This document shows, in pieces, positions 44,037 through 53,868 of a stretch of 64,000 bases of DNA (the first letter of the stretch is position 1; the number at the start of each line of letters is the position of its first letter). Both the position numbers and the translations under genes were made by a program. This stretch comes from Solobacterium sp. (lineage in GTDB: Bacteria > Bacillota_I > Bacilli_A > Erysipelotrichales > Erysipelotrichaceae), in the NCBI GenBank assembly GCA_017539385.1, contig JAFYHC010000045.1, forward strand, positions 1-64,000, read 5' to 3'. Under the pieces are notes generated by a model. That model did no database searches and was not told the origin of the DNA. It saw only the letters and a list, made by a program, of their open reading frames with translations.

Positions 44037-46079
44037 ATGACCATCTTCTGTATATTCATGATCCTGCTGATCGGGATCCTTGCTGTATATCTTGGACGTC
44101 AGTATCTTCATAAAAAAGCCGCCTTTGGCTCTCTGGTCACCAAAGCTCTCTCCGGCATGCTTGGAATCAGCCTGCTCTCCGTACTGGTATTGTGGTTCTT
44201 CGCACCGGAAAGCGTGCGGGAAACAGCCGGACAGCCGCAGCTTTTCCCGGCCATCATCTATACCGTACAGATGTATTCCCTGGATACCAATGTGGAATTC
44301 CTCATGGGGATTGCTGAGACAGCAGGTACAATCGGAAGAGTCCTGATGGGCATTCTGATGGTAATCAATCCGGTTCTTTTACTGGGTACGATTTCCCGCA
44401 TGATCCTGACGGAGATCCTGCACTATGGCACCAAAAGATATCTTCAGCAGGGAAATCTGTATATCTTCCCCTTCCATGACACCAAGTCAGTCTATCTTGC
44501 TTCAAGCATCCTGAAAGAGCAGAAAGATGCAAAAGAAAAGAAAGATGTACGGATCATCTTTGCGTCTTTGTCGGAAGAAGATAAAGATTACCGGGATGTG
44601 GTGCAGGGACTGCAGCCATACCGCCTGCCTGCTTCTTCGTTCAGCGAAGAGCCGCTGACAGCGCTTCTGTCCACCGTAGTGAAGAATCGGGACAGAGAGA
44701 TCACCGTCTTCTTTACCCAGGAAAACTATGACCTGTACGAAGAAACATACCGCCAGTTGTACGAATATAATGCATCGCTGTATGTATTTACCGATGAACT
44801 TGGTACAGCAACCGTGGACCGCATTGCCCGCAATGTAGAACAGGAAATGAAAGCAAAGCAGGCACAGAATACGAAACAGAAACAGGACTCAGAATCAGAA
44901 ACAGAACAGAAGCCGGAAGAAGAAAAGAAAGAGGATGACGAACCTGTTTCAGATGGAATCAAATCCTACTGTATCGATCCGGTCAAGGACAGTATCTGGC
45001 GTCATTTCCTCAAACTGATGAATGATCCGGATGAGGAGAATGATCCCTTCTGCCATCTGACGGAAAGAACCATCCATGTATCGATTGCCGGATGGACGCC
45101 ATATGGTCTTGAGCTGATGAAGACAATGATGTGGCTGGGCAATCTGTATGGTCATCATGCCTATATTCATATGTACCATACCGGCAGTGCAGAAGATCTG
45201 AAGGATCTCTTCCTGTATCATTTCCCGGCGTTCTCCGAACTGTTTGCACAGGATATGGAATATTCGTATTACTGTGCTTCGGATACACTGACATGCAATG
45301 ATCTGTTCACCGTGGAACTCAATCCTGTCTTCTCTTTGCAGAGCGATGCACTGGTACGGGCGATGATCAGTGACAAGTCGCTGATCACAGCATTTACGCT
45401 GGCAGATGACACGGATAATATCCATCTGCTGCAGAAGTATCTGCAGCGCACTGACCTGTCCCGCAGACAGTATCTGTTTGTGCATTGTGAGGATGAGGAT
45501 ATTGCGGCTTATGCAAGGGATATGCAGCTGAGCACGCATATTTCCTTTATCGGTATTCCGAAAGAATTCTATTCCCTGAAGACAATACAGGATAAAGAGC
45601 TGGATGATCTGGCAGTTGAAACACATTATGAAGAGAACCGCATCAAAGCAGAGCTGACACACGGCAAAAAGCCGGACCGCAGGAAGATCACTGAGAGTTA
45701 TCGGACATCGGAATACAACCGGCGTTCTTCCATGGCATCTGCCCTGCAGAAGAAAGCCAGTGTAAAGGCCATCCCAAAAGATCATGAGCGCGGCTATGTG
45801 AATGATAAACGGCCGCTGATGGTCGTTGAACATGACCGCTGGTCTGCCTATATGATCGCACTTGGCTATATCCCGGCAAAGCGGGATCTCACCAACACGA
45901 TCCCCTATGCCAATACGATCAAGCCGATCATGCGTCATACCGATATTACCCCGTATGACAATCTGCCGGCTGATGTCAAACAGTATGATAATGTGACGTA
46001 TATCATGTCCCATATGGACAAGAATATGCAGGAATACCTGCAGAAACCGGAAGACCGCTGGAATGAGGTGCACAAATGA
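44037..46079 (+). CDS. Membrane protein with Rossmann (TrkA-N-like) domains and a C-terminal RyR-like domain
   Basis: The product has 680 residues from the ATG at 44037, chosen for GAGGTG six bases upstream. Three membrane helices occupy about 3-20, 38-55 and 100-120. A first alpha/beta domain (about 140-275) is followed by a Glu/Lys-rich linker (278-310). A second Rossmann domain (about 345-560) begins IHVSIAGWTPYGLELMKTM and includes QYLFVHCEDEDIAAY. A final RyR-like module (about 585-670) has VEHDRWSAYMIALGY, then HTDITPYDNLPADVKQYDN. The same Rossmann-RyR pairing occurs in the kinase fusion at 56536-60714. It is probably a sensor for a nucleotide-type ligand. It is the first gene of a four-gene coupled operon (ATGA overlap). 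Confidence 0.72.
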   Translation: MTIFCIFMILLIGILAVYLGRQYLHKKAAFGSLVTKALSGMLGISLLSVLVLWFFAPESVRETAGQPQLFPAIIYTVQMYSLDTNVEFLMGIAETAGTIGRVLMGILMVINPVLLLGTISRMILTEILHYGTKRYLQQGNLYIFPFHDTKSVYLASSILKEQKDAKEKKDVRIIFASLSEEDKDYRDVVQGLQPYRLPASSFSEEPLTALLSTVVKNRDREITVFFTQENYDLYEETYRQLYEYNASLYVFTDELGTATVDRIARNVEQEMKAKQAQNTKQKQDSESETEQKPEEEKKEDDEPVSDGIKSYCIDPVKDSIWRHFLKLMNDPDEENDPFCHLTERTIHVSIAGWTPYGLELMKTMMWLGNLYGHHAYIHMYHTGSAEDLKDLFLYHFPAFSELFAQDMEYSYYCASDTLTCNDLFTVELNPVFSLQSDALVRAMISDKSLITAFTLADDTDNIHLLQKYLQRTDLSRRQYLFVHCEDEDIAAYARDMQLSTHISFIGIPKEFYSLKTIQDKELDDLAVETHYEENRIKAELTHGKKPDRRKITESYRTSEYNRRSSMASALQKKASVKAIPKDHERGYVNDKRPLMVVEHDRWSAYMIALGYIPAKRDLTNTIPYANTIKPIMRHTDITPYDNLPADVKQYDNVTYIMSHMDKNMQEYLQKPEDRWNEVHK

Positions 46080-46756
46080 AGCCAGTCTATACGCCAAAAG
46101 AAGCGCTTGACCGCTATTTTGAGCTGATGCAGGAAGCGCCGCAATTGTTCGCAAGTCCTGCACCGCAGTTAAAGATCATCACCGACAGAGAAACAATTGA
46201 AACATGGATGAAGACAAGTAACTTCGTGATCGGCATCGTCCATGAGACACCATGGAATATTCACTGCGTGGACCTGGTGGAAAATCCCGGCGGCGCACGT
46301 TTCCCGTATGAGCGTGTTTTGCCGGTAGACATGGGAAAGCACCATGGTACAGTCATCCTGCCAAGGCTGAACGATGACTACATCCTGATCCGTATTTTCC
46401 GGCATGCACTGCGTACGTATGTCTGGGAATTCCCCCGGGGATTCAATGACGGCATTGATGAAGCGGATAATGCAGTAAAAGAACTGCAGGAAGAGATCGG
46501 GGCAGACGTACGGAAAGAAAATGTACGCTATATCGGTACGGTATCCCCCAATACCGCTTTTGAAGCCATCTATGTCGATGTCTTTGAAGCAAGGATCGAT
46601 GGATACCATGCGCCGCAGGAAGAAGAAGGCATAGCCCAGATACGCCGTGTATCACCGGAAGAAATGCGCCGTATGATCATGGATGGTGAAATCATTGATG
46701 CATTTACCCTGACGGCATACCTGTTCTCTTTACAGCAGGAAAGGAGTAAAGATTGA
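46076..46756 (+). CDS. NUDIX hydrolase
   Basis: The 226-residue protein has an N-terminal extension of about 60 residues and then a NUDIX fold. The box at 122-142 reads GFNDGIDEADNAVKELQEEIG. This keeps the G...E...EExG metal-binding pattern, with K where REx is usual. ADP-ribose-type pyrophosphatases have a similar FPRG entry before the box. Its start overlaps the upstream stop (ATGA) and its stop overlaps the TTG start of the TIR gene. In a TIR operon, cleaving an NAD-derived product such as ADP-ribose or a cyclic variant is a sensible role, but that is inference. Confidence 0.82.
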   Translation: MKPVYTPKEALDRYFELMQEAPQLFASPAPQLKIITDRETIETWMKTSNFVIGIVHETPWNIHCVDLVENPGGARFPYERVLPVDMGKHHGTVILPRLNDDYILIRIFRHALRTYVWEFPRGFNDGIDEADNAVKELQEEIGADVRKENVRYIGTVSPNTAFEAIYVDVFEARIDGYHAPQEEEGIAQIRRVSPEEMRRMIMDGEIIDAFTLTAYLFSLQQERSKD

Positions 46757-48702
46757 ACGAACGTTATTTTGTCAGTTACGGACATACCGACAAAGAAAAG
46801 ACAGAAGCTATCCTGCGCTTTCTGAAAAGCTGCGGGCTTTCCATCTGGTATGACGGTGATATCCGTCTTTATCATGACTGGACCGATGAAATCAGGACAG
46901 CACTGCAAGAAACAACAGGTCTGATCCTGATTGCTACCAATGACACGGTGCGCCGTCCAGTCGTGATCAAAGAAGTCGAAACAATGCTGCAGCAGAACAA
47001 GCCGGTCTATGTCATCTGTCTGGAAAATATCCGCATCAACGGTCTGCAGGAACCGGTGCGTACATTGATCATTTACCAGCAGTATGTGCTTTTGCGCCGC
47101 TATAATACCGCTGCTTTGCGCAGTATCGTGCAGAGTATTCAAAGCGGAAAGCCGCTGCAGAATACCGATGCGATGTCCCTTTCCGACTACATCAATACAA
47201 ATTCCGATCCCCGTCCTGTCTATGCCGCTGGAAAGCTGCAGTATTACCGCATCGAACTGGCGGATATTCTTCCCTATTCCGGTACGATACTGGAACTGGA
47301 TGACCAATGGTATCCGCCGGAAATCTATGCAGGCGGACAACTGTACAGTCAGGATCTGACTGTGCGCAGAAAGATACAGGCAATGCGTACGCCGCTGCAA
47401 TGGCAGGAATTCCTGCGTGGATTGCTGCATTCACGGCAGATACTGGTCAACCGGGCATTCTTTCAGAATTCCCCGGTCTTTCGCTCTGTCTACGAAGACA
47501 CGAATGCCGCACAGAAAGAAGCCCTGCGCCAGATGCTGAATCAGGGTGCACTGGTACTGGTATTAATGGATGAAGATCCCTATCAGGATACGGAATACCA
47601 GAGTGATAAAGAATCCTGGGGTACTTTCCTTAGGACCTGTCAGCCGTATTTCATGAAATTTGACTGGGATTCGCCGGAATTTAACCGGCAGATCAACCGG
47701 ACGACATTGTTCGAGCCCTTCGGCACAGCCATGATGACGCTGTTTGCCCACAGTTATACAGCAGAAGAATGGATCCGCCGCTATGGCATTGAAGACCGTG
47801 AAGGTTTTCTGCAATTGCTGGAAACGATCTCCAGCACCGCCATGGACGGTTATCGGAAAAACAGACGCTATAACCGGACCCAATTGTACCGGGACTTTGT
47901 CACTGTGGATGAAAGCGCCCTTCCATTGGGCAGTCCGTTCAAAGGCGTGACGGTGCGGGACACGATCATGGATCCGAATAAGCCGTTTGCACCGGTAATC
48001 AAGCAGATCGCCGATGAGATCTATGCGATGAATTTTGCCTATTCCCATGTATGCGACCTCAAGAGCGGCAATATGTATCTGCAGAAGACTGACGGCACGG
48101 AAGCACAATACAGCCGTGTACTCTATGCGGATGAACTGACCGGTTTCCTGGATGCACTTGTGACTCAGGTGCCGAAGGTCTTCCAGAATGTGCATACCAT
48201 TCCTGCAGTATCATTGGCTTCACTGCAGCTGGATACCATCCTGTCATTGCGCAGTACGATCGAATGGGAAGAATATATCACTGCAGTAGAATTCCTGAAA
48301 AAGCGCACCTACCGGTGGAGCCTTGATGAAGAAGGCATGGTGAAGGCAGTACAGGCATATCTGCGTATCCTGGACAAACTGCCGCACCAGAATGAACAGA
48401 TGCCCTTCGCCTTCTCCGTTCTGTTCCGTCTTTCCTCTTTTGTGATCACGATGACCATCCGCTATAATTCCGAAATAAATGACTTTGAGTATGTATATAC
48501 AACGGAAGGCACCCCTTCCAAAGAAGCATCCATCGTCCATATATCCTTCGAAGTCCGTGCCCGTCTGAATGACAATGCAATTGCATCACCGGAAGCGAAC
48601 ATACTGATCTGTACAGGTATTACGAACCGCAGCTGTGAACCATATGCCAAAGAACTGCTCGCGTATCTGGAAGATCCGCAGAATCCGTTCCGGCATGTAT
48701 GA
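46753..48702 (+). CDS. TIR-domain protein with unknown C-terminal region
   Basis: The 649-residue protein starts at TTG 46753 behind AAGGAG and overlaps the NUDIX stop. The TIR domain (about 1-130) has YFVSYGHTDKEK, IWYDGDIRLYHDW and VIKEVETML, with E74 in the NADase position. The remaining roughly 500 residues contain an alpha/beta region (RQILVNRAFFQNSP, ALVLVLMDEDPYQD) and a mostly helical end. I do not recognise a family there; it may sense an invader. Its stop overlaps a start of the following TIR-NACHT gene. Confidence 0.8.
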   Translation: MNERYFVSYGHTDKEKTEAILRFLKSCGLSIWYDGDIRLYHDWTDEIRTALQETTGLILIATNDTVRRPVVIKEVETMLQQNKPVYVICLENIRINGLQEPVRTLIIYQQYVLLRRYNTAALRSIVQSIQSGKPLQNTDAMSLSDYINTNSDPRPVYAAGKLQYYRIELADILPYSGTILELDDQWYPPEIYAGGQLYSQDLTVRRKIQAMRTPLQWQEFLRGLLHSRQILVNRAFFQNSPVFRSVYEDTNAAQKEALRQMLNQGALVLVLMDEDPYQDTEYQSDKESWGTFLRTCQPYFMKFDWDSPEFNRQINRTTLFEPFGTAMMTLFAHSYTAEEWIRRYGIEDREGFLQLLETISSTAMDGYRKNRRYNRTQLYRDFVTVDESALPLGSPFKGVTVRDTIMDPNKPFAPVIKQIADEIYAMNFAYSHVCDLKSGNMYLQKTDGTEAQYSRVLYADELTGFLDALVTQVPKVFQNVHTIPAVSLASLQLDTILSLRSTIEWEEYITAVEFLKKRTYRWSLDEEGMVKAVQAYLRILDKLPHQNEQMPFAFSVLFRLSSFVITMTIRYNSEINDFEYVYTTEGTPSKEASIVHISFEVRARLNDNAIASPEANILICTGITNRSCEPYAKELLAYLEDPQNPFRHV

Positions 48703-48710
48703 GGTGTACT

Positions 48711-51700
48711 ATGAATAAACCGCGTATCTTCATATCCTATAAAGGCGTCAATATCAGCCGGATGGAACGTGTGCGTGAACTGCTGGCTTCTTTTGGTGCT
48801 GTTCCCCGCTGCGACAAAGAATTCATACGGGAAGGTGAGAATTATCTGGACCGTATCCCTGCTGTTCTTGGAGCGGAAGCAGATGCGGTCATATGCCTTG
48901 TCACAAAGGACATGAGCGATGCCCCGCTGCAGTGCAAGCGCGAAGTGGATTATGCCAATCAGCTTCATAAGCCTCTTTTCTGCATCCGTTATGGTCTGGA
49001 AGATGTCGATGCCGGTCTCATCTATCCCACGATGACCGCCGACTGGATCTGGATCCAGGATCCCGATGATAGAGACAAAGAAGCAGAAACGCTGCAGAAG
49101 ATCACAGAAGCCCTGCAAAAGGATGCCGTCCACCTGAACCATACCGATACACAGGCCGTTCTTCTGGATCAGGCAAATGACTGCACCGCTATCTTTGCAC
49201 GTCTTCCTGCACCGTCTTTGCCGCATCCGTTTTTCAAGGAGATCCTGCCATGGATCGAAACACCAAACAAGCGTCTGGATACGGACGGTATGGCAGACCT
49301 TCTGCAGAAGAAAGAAGCTTCCTGCATTCTGTTAACAGGAGAAGGCGGAGGCGGTAAATCAACGTTCCTGCGTCATCTCTGCATCGTCCTGCAAAAGCGG
49401 GGATGCCTGCCGGTGTATATTCCGGTACGCCTGCTGAACCAGACAGAATATGCCGGTGCACATCCGTTATTTCACTATATCGGCAAAGAGATCCTGCATC
49501 TTTCTCCATATACCGTGGACTATGCCAGCTTCCTGAAGGAGTTCTTTACAAAGCTTTGTCCGCTGTATCCGTTTGTTTTTCTGATCGATGGCTATAACGA
49601 AGCTTCTTCGTTTGAGCAGCTGCGGGAAGATCTTTTTACATTACATGGCATACCTTCTCTGCAGATGATCGTGTCCAGCCGCAGCCAGAGCGGCTTTGAA
49701 CAGCGTCCGGGATGGACGTTTGCCTCAGCACTTGCTTTGACGGATGAACAGATTCGTCAGCTGAATGCCAATCATCCGGTGAAGATCCTGACAGACCTGA
49801 ATGACCGCATCTTTGATCTGATGCGCAGTCCACTGTTGCTGACAATGATGTTAAATGCCTATGACCGCGAAGATTACGAAGCACTGCGGGAAGAAGACCT
49901 GTCCAATGACGGCATAGCGGATCTGATCAACCGATGCATCATTGCCCGCCTGCCCAAAGAAGACACCCGGGAAAACGTCTTCCTGCATGCCGGAATACGC
50001 ATTCTGATGCCTCTTGCGGCAGCGCAGATGTATTTTTCCGGCCGTCTGAAAGATTCCATCGTTGACCTTTATGAGATCTCGGGAGCACTGGACGAATTGA
50101 CCGAAACGGTATTACTGCCGCTGCGGCGCCGTCTTGCCTCGTTATTGGATATGCGCTATGACATCGATAAGATGACGCATGCCCAGGAATACATGGTGGA
50201 CTATGCACGCTGTCTCAAAGAAGACCCGGAAGTTTTTCTGCAGAAACAGATCATTCCTGCCAATTCTTTCCTGCGGAATGAATTGAGATTTCTGGAAGGA
50301 AACATGGATGAGGAGATGCGCTGGACACACCAGACCCTTTTAGACTGGTTTATTGCCCGGGGAATTGTCCTGATGGCACGCATGTCTTCTTTCCGGAATA
50401 TGGAAGAAGCTTCCCGGATCTGCGAAGACTGGATGGAGCACACAGCAAGTCCGATTACCGATCAGCAGACCGATCCTGCATACGATGACTGTGCTGAGAT
50501 CGGCGAACTGGTCTACGGCATGTTAAAAGACACATTCTTCTCCAGAGGATACCGGAATTTACTGCTCAATGTATCCAACGCAAACGGTCTTCACAAATCC
50601 ACCGGCACCTATGCCGTGACCCGTTCTGCCTTTTTGCAGGCAGAACGAGACTATGGGGATACCCCGGAAAAAGACCCGGATGCCTATGTATGGCTGAATG
50701 GAAAGATTGCTTCTGCCGCATATGGCCTGTGCCATCTCAACGGCGGAATTCCCGAGGGCATATCGGAAAAGGACGTTGTACTGGATGCAGTGCGTATTTT
50801 TGAACAGTGTACGAACAACCTGAATTCCTATCCTTCTGCGACAATCGAACAGCAGCGTGCAAAGAAGATGGAGCTGCAGCGCTACGGAACACTGATTGGG
50901 GCAGCCTGGCAAAGGCTCAGCCGGCTGAGCAAAGATCCGGCCGAACAAAAAGAACTGGATGAAAAAGCATTGGATATTTCCCTGCGCATTCTCAAAGAGC
51001 GTCAGGAATTCCGGAAAGAACTCGAGGAAGACCCCAATACACCGCTGGATCAGATCCGTGAAGTTCATATGCGTCTTGCCATGAGCACTGCCTCTGCCGG
51101 TTCCTGCTGGTTCAAGCTTGGCAGATACGATGAGGCACTTGCCTGCCAGAAAGAAGCCATGGAACTGCGGCGTCAGTTCCTTGCCATTCCGGCATATGCG
51201 GACAAGCATCCCCGCGTGCTGAATCAGATCAATGAAAACCGGGTGCGTATTCTTGGCTGCCAGATTCTGATCGGGACAGAAGAGCCATCCGACATCGGAC
51301 AGTGGTGTGAAGAATTCCGCGCTTTGTCCATGGAGGCAAAAAACGGCAATTATTACAGCGAACTGTACAATATTGCCAATAATTTCCGCAGTCTTCTCAC
51401 CATGCTGGAAAAGCATCCTGATCTTCTTACCGAAGAGGTTCAAAGGGATGTGGAAGAGACGGCACGTATCCTGAGTGATGCATACAACAGCCGCCGGCGT
51501 GACCGGATCAATCTGATCCAGGAAGTGCCATGGGTGCGTCTATGTACAGCACCGGTATCTTTGTCCAAAGCGGATCAGATCCGCTTCATGGAGGATTCCA
51601 TACAGCATTTCCTGCTTTCAAAGCCATTCAGGCGCCTGTTGGCAATGTATCATTGCCCATATACACTGACCGGAGATCTGAAGCAGGATCTTGAAGCACT

Positions 51701-52460
51701 CAATGCATTTGTGGAACGCTGGGATTACCGCAAGGGAAAAGAACGGCAGGAAATTGCCGCAGCCGATCCAATCGCCGCTTCCCATCGCAAAGAGATCATG
51801 GAAATCGCCGATGCACTGGGCATGACGCGCCAGGAATACGCGCATATTACCAGCGCGGATTACATCCTGATCCTGGGCGGAGCGAATATGGCAAATAAGA
51901 TGCGTGTGGTATTAGGCAAAGAGGTTGCCGATCATCTGCCTGACAGCCAGCCTGTCATCATTGCCCTTGGTGCGCAGCGTCCTCTTCCGGAAAAGGAAAA
52001 AGAAAACATCCGGGATTTTGCACCGGATGCTGAGACGGAGTTTGATGCCATCTGTACCGGCATGGAGGATGTCTTCTCGTTACATGAGATCCTGCAGGAT
52101 ACGCACGATGATAACGGCGGCATCCTGCGTGAATGGAAAGACCCGGACGGCAAACGGAAATATTACGCACTCTGTACCCCGTCCATCCATGGAAAACGTG
52201 CCAATACGCGGGATACGTTCGAACATTTCCTGCAATTGTTCCATGTACCGGAAAAAGCCGAGATCACACTTGCGACCACGGCTCTCTACAACAACTATCA
52301 ATTGTTATCTCTTCTTCCCATCGCTCTGGAACACAATATCCATCTGTCCATAACCGGACGGCCGGTATTGCCCACAACGAAACTGAGCGGGGAAGCCTTC
52401 TTACAGGAAGTCAAGGCAGCTATCAATGCCATGTATGCATTCGTGCTGTCGGTTCACTGA
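48711..52460 (+). CDS. TIR-NACHT NTPase with TPR-like region and DUF218-like end
   Basis: The product has 1249 residues from the ATG at 48711 (GAGGTG four bases upstream; an ATG at 48699 is possible). The TIR domain (about 4-130) has FISYKGVNISR and CKREVDYA (E78). The NACHT-type STAND NTPase has Walker A GEGGGGKST at 210-218 and Walker B FLIDGYNE with D293. A long helical TPR-like region spans about 560-1000. The last 200 residues begin ADYILILGGANMANKM and contain ANTRDTFEHFLQLF...ITLATTALYNNYQL. That layout resembles the DUF218/YdcF fold. It is an NLR-like immune receptor with a TIR effector, last gene of the operon. Confidence 0.82.
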   Translation: MNKPRIFISYKGVNISRMERVRELLASFGAVPRCDKEFIREGENYLDRIPAVLGAEADAVICLVTKDMSDAPLQCKREVDYANQLHKPLFCIRYGLEDVDAGLIYPTMTADWIWIQDPDDRDKEAETLQKITEALQKDAVHLNHTDTQAVLLDQANDCTAIFARLPAPSLPHPFFKEILPWIETPNKRLDTDGMADLLQKKEASCILLTGEGGGGKSTFLRHLCIVLQKRGCLPVYIPVRLLNQTEYAGAHPLFHYIGKEILHLSPYTVDYASFLKEFFTKLCPLYPFVFLIDGYNEASSFEQLREDLFTLHGIPSLQMIVSSRSQSGFEQRPGWTFASALALTDEQIRQLNANHPVKILTDLNDRIFDLMRSPLLLTMMLNAYDREDYEALREEDLSNDGIADLINRCIIARLPKEDTRENVFLHAGIRILMPLAAAQMYFSGRLKDSIVDLYEISGALDELTETVLLPLRRRLASLLDMRYDIDKMTHAQEYMVDYARCLKEDPEVFLQKQIIPANSFLRNELRFLEGNMDEEMRWTHQTLLDWFIARGIVLMARMSSFRNMEEASRICEDWMEHTASPITDQQTDPAYDDCAEIGELVYGMLKDTFFSRGYRNLLLNVSNANGLHKSTGTYAVTRSAFLQAERDYGDTPEKDPDAYVWLNGKIASAAYGLCHLNGGIPEGISEKDVVLDAVRIFEQCTNNLNSYPSATIEQQRAKKMELQRYGTLIGAAWQRLSRLSKDPAEQKELDEKALDISLRILKERQEFRKELEEDPNTPLDQIREVHMRLAMSTASAGSCWFKLGRYDEALACQKEAMELRRQFLAIPAYADKHPRVLNQINENRVRILGCQILIGTEEPSDIGQWCEEFRALSMEAKNGNYYSELYNIANNFRSLLTMLEKHPDLLTEEVQRDVEETARILSDAYNSRRRDRINLIQEVPWVRLCTAPVSLSKADQIRFMEDSIQHFLLSKPFRRLLAMYHCPYTLTGDLKQDLEALNAFVERWDYRKGKERQEIAAADPIAASHRKEIMEIADALGMTRQEYAHITSADYILILGGANMANKMRVVLGKEVADHLPDSQPVIIALGAQRPLPEKEKENIRDFAPDAETEFDAICTGMEDVFSLHEILQDTHDDNGGILREWKDPDGKRKYYALCTPSIHGKRANTRDTFEHFLQLFHVPEKAEITLATTALYNNYQLLSLLPIALEHNIHLSITGRPVLPTTKLSGEAFLQEVKAAINAMYAFVLSVH

Positions 52461-52484
52461 GACTGTTTCATGCAGTCTCTTTTT
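52459..52484 (+). terminator. Terminator of the TIR operon
   Basis: GAGACTG-TTTCATG-CAGTCTC followed by TTTTTC. It overlaps the end of the convergent murP gene. Confidence 0.85.
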
Positions 52485-53868
52485 CATTTGCCTGTTGCGT
52501 TATTTCTGCAGGAATGAAAAACCAGGTGATCACAAATCCCATCGCATAGGAAATACACAGGCCGATCAGATAATCCAGCATGCACTGCGGCGCCATGATC
52601 GTTACAGCCGGAATTCCGGAAACGGAATAGGCAGTGCTCATGACATGGCGGATCATGCACCAGGCACCGCCAAAGCCCGCGCCAAGCCCCGCGGTCACAA
52701 ATGGTTTTGCAAGAGGAAGCGTGACACCATAAATGAGCGGTTCACCGATACCCATGAATCCTGCCGGCACGGCGCCTTTGATGATATCCATGAGCCGCCT
52801 ATTTCCCTTTTTGCGTGCTTTCCAATACAGTGCCAGTGCTGCACCTACCTGCCCTGCCCCGGCCATCGCAACCGTTGGAAACAGCGTCGTCGCTCCCATT
52901 TTTTCGATCTGCAGGATATAGATCGGAAGCAGACCACGGTGCAGTCCGATCATGACCATCGGCAGGAAAAGCGCCGCCGCAATATACCCGGTCAGTGCAC
53001 TGACAATGACATTTTCGGAATTGAGAAACAGAGACAGGAATGACCCTATGCGCAATGCCAGCCATCCGCTTGCCGGCATCACCAGAAACAGATAGACCGG
53101 CATGACTGCTGTCATGGTCAATAGTGGTGTAAACAGGGTATCCCATACCCCTTTCAGACGGGCATGCAGGAATTTTTCTGCTTTGGATAAGATCCATACG
53201 CCAAAGATGACGCCCAATATGCCTCCGGATCCCGCGGACAGGATGGATTCATTCGGCAGAGATGGCTGATACCAGCCAAGCATCCTGGAGATCGTATCAA
53301 CAACAGCAGAAAGCGAAGCACCGCCAAGCAGTCCTCCCAGCATGGGATCCGCCCCAAACTGCCTGGCACTCTGCATGCCGGTAAATACTGCAAGGTATCC
53401 CAGGAATCCATTGGAAATCAGTACAAAGACATTGCGGATCACTTCTGTGATGGTATTATCCGGAAGAAGGGATGCCTGTACACAGATGCTGATGAGGCCG
53501 GCGATCCCGCTGGATAATCCCGCTGCCATGAAGGCAGGGATCATCGGTGTAAAGATATCGGAAAAGATGCGCAGGCGCGACAGGAAGCCGGTTGATGCAG
53601 CTTTGGGTGCTTCCTTGTTCTCTGCAGCAATATGCATTTCTGTCAGTACTTCTGCCGCTTTGCCCGGTCCGACCACCACCTGTACATATCCCGGTTCATC
53701 GTGGATGACGCTGATCACATCCGGATGTGCATGCAAAGCATCATCCTTTACTTTTGACGGATCACTGACATTCAGGCGGACACGCGTCATACAGTTGACC
53801 GCATTGGTGATATTCTCTCTGCCGCCGGCTTCTTTCACAATATATTCTGCAAGTTCTTTTGCATTCAT
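52468..53868 (-). CDS. murP: PTS MurNAc-type permease, EIIBC
   Basis: The product has 466 residues from the ATG at 53868 (longer in-frame starts lie within murQ). The EIIB domain (1-80) has the phospho-cysteine in AVNCMTRVRLNV. The EIIC membrane domain (about 105-460) has ten or so helices and GIGEPLIYGVTLPL, the sugar-binding motif of the sucrose/MurNAc branch. No EIIA is fused, as in MurP, which borrows the glucose EIIA. It imports MurNAc as MurNAc-6-phosphate. It overlaps murQ by four bases. Confidence 0.9.
   Translation of the reverse strand: MNAKELAEYIVKEAGGRENITNAVNCMTRVRLNVSDPSKVKDDALHAHPDVISVIHDEPGYVQVVVGPGKAAEVLTEMHIAAENKEAPKAASTGFLSRLRIFSDIFTPMIPAFMAAGLSSGIAGLISICVQASLLPDNTITEVIRNVFVLISNGFLGYLAVFTGMQSARQFGADPMLGGLLGGASLSAVVDTISRMLGWYQPSLPNESILSAGSGGILGVIFGVWILSKAEKFLHARLKGVWDTLFTPLLTMTAVMPVYLFLVMPASGWLALRIGSFLSLFLNSENVIVSALTGYIAAALFLPMVMIGLHRGLLPIYILQIEKMGATTLFPTVAMAGAGQVGAALALYWKARKKGNRRLMDIIKGAVPAGFMGIGEPLIYGVTLPLAKPFVTAGLGAGFGGAWCMIRHVMSTAYSVSGIPAVTIMAPQCMLDYLIGLCISYAMGFVITWFFIPAEITQQANEKETA

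Noticed and set aside
44949-46163. Open frame of about 404 codons antisense to the Rossmann/RyR gene
   Set aside because: The sense gene has membrane helices, a ribosome site and coupled junctions; the antisense product shows only low-complexity Ile/His-rich sequence.
48711-52460. Reading the TIR operon as a classic Thoeris system
   Set aside because: No ThsA-type SIR2/SLOG or macro-domain effector is present; the partners are a NUDIX enzyme, a Rossmann/RyR membrane protein and a NACHT fusion.
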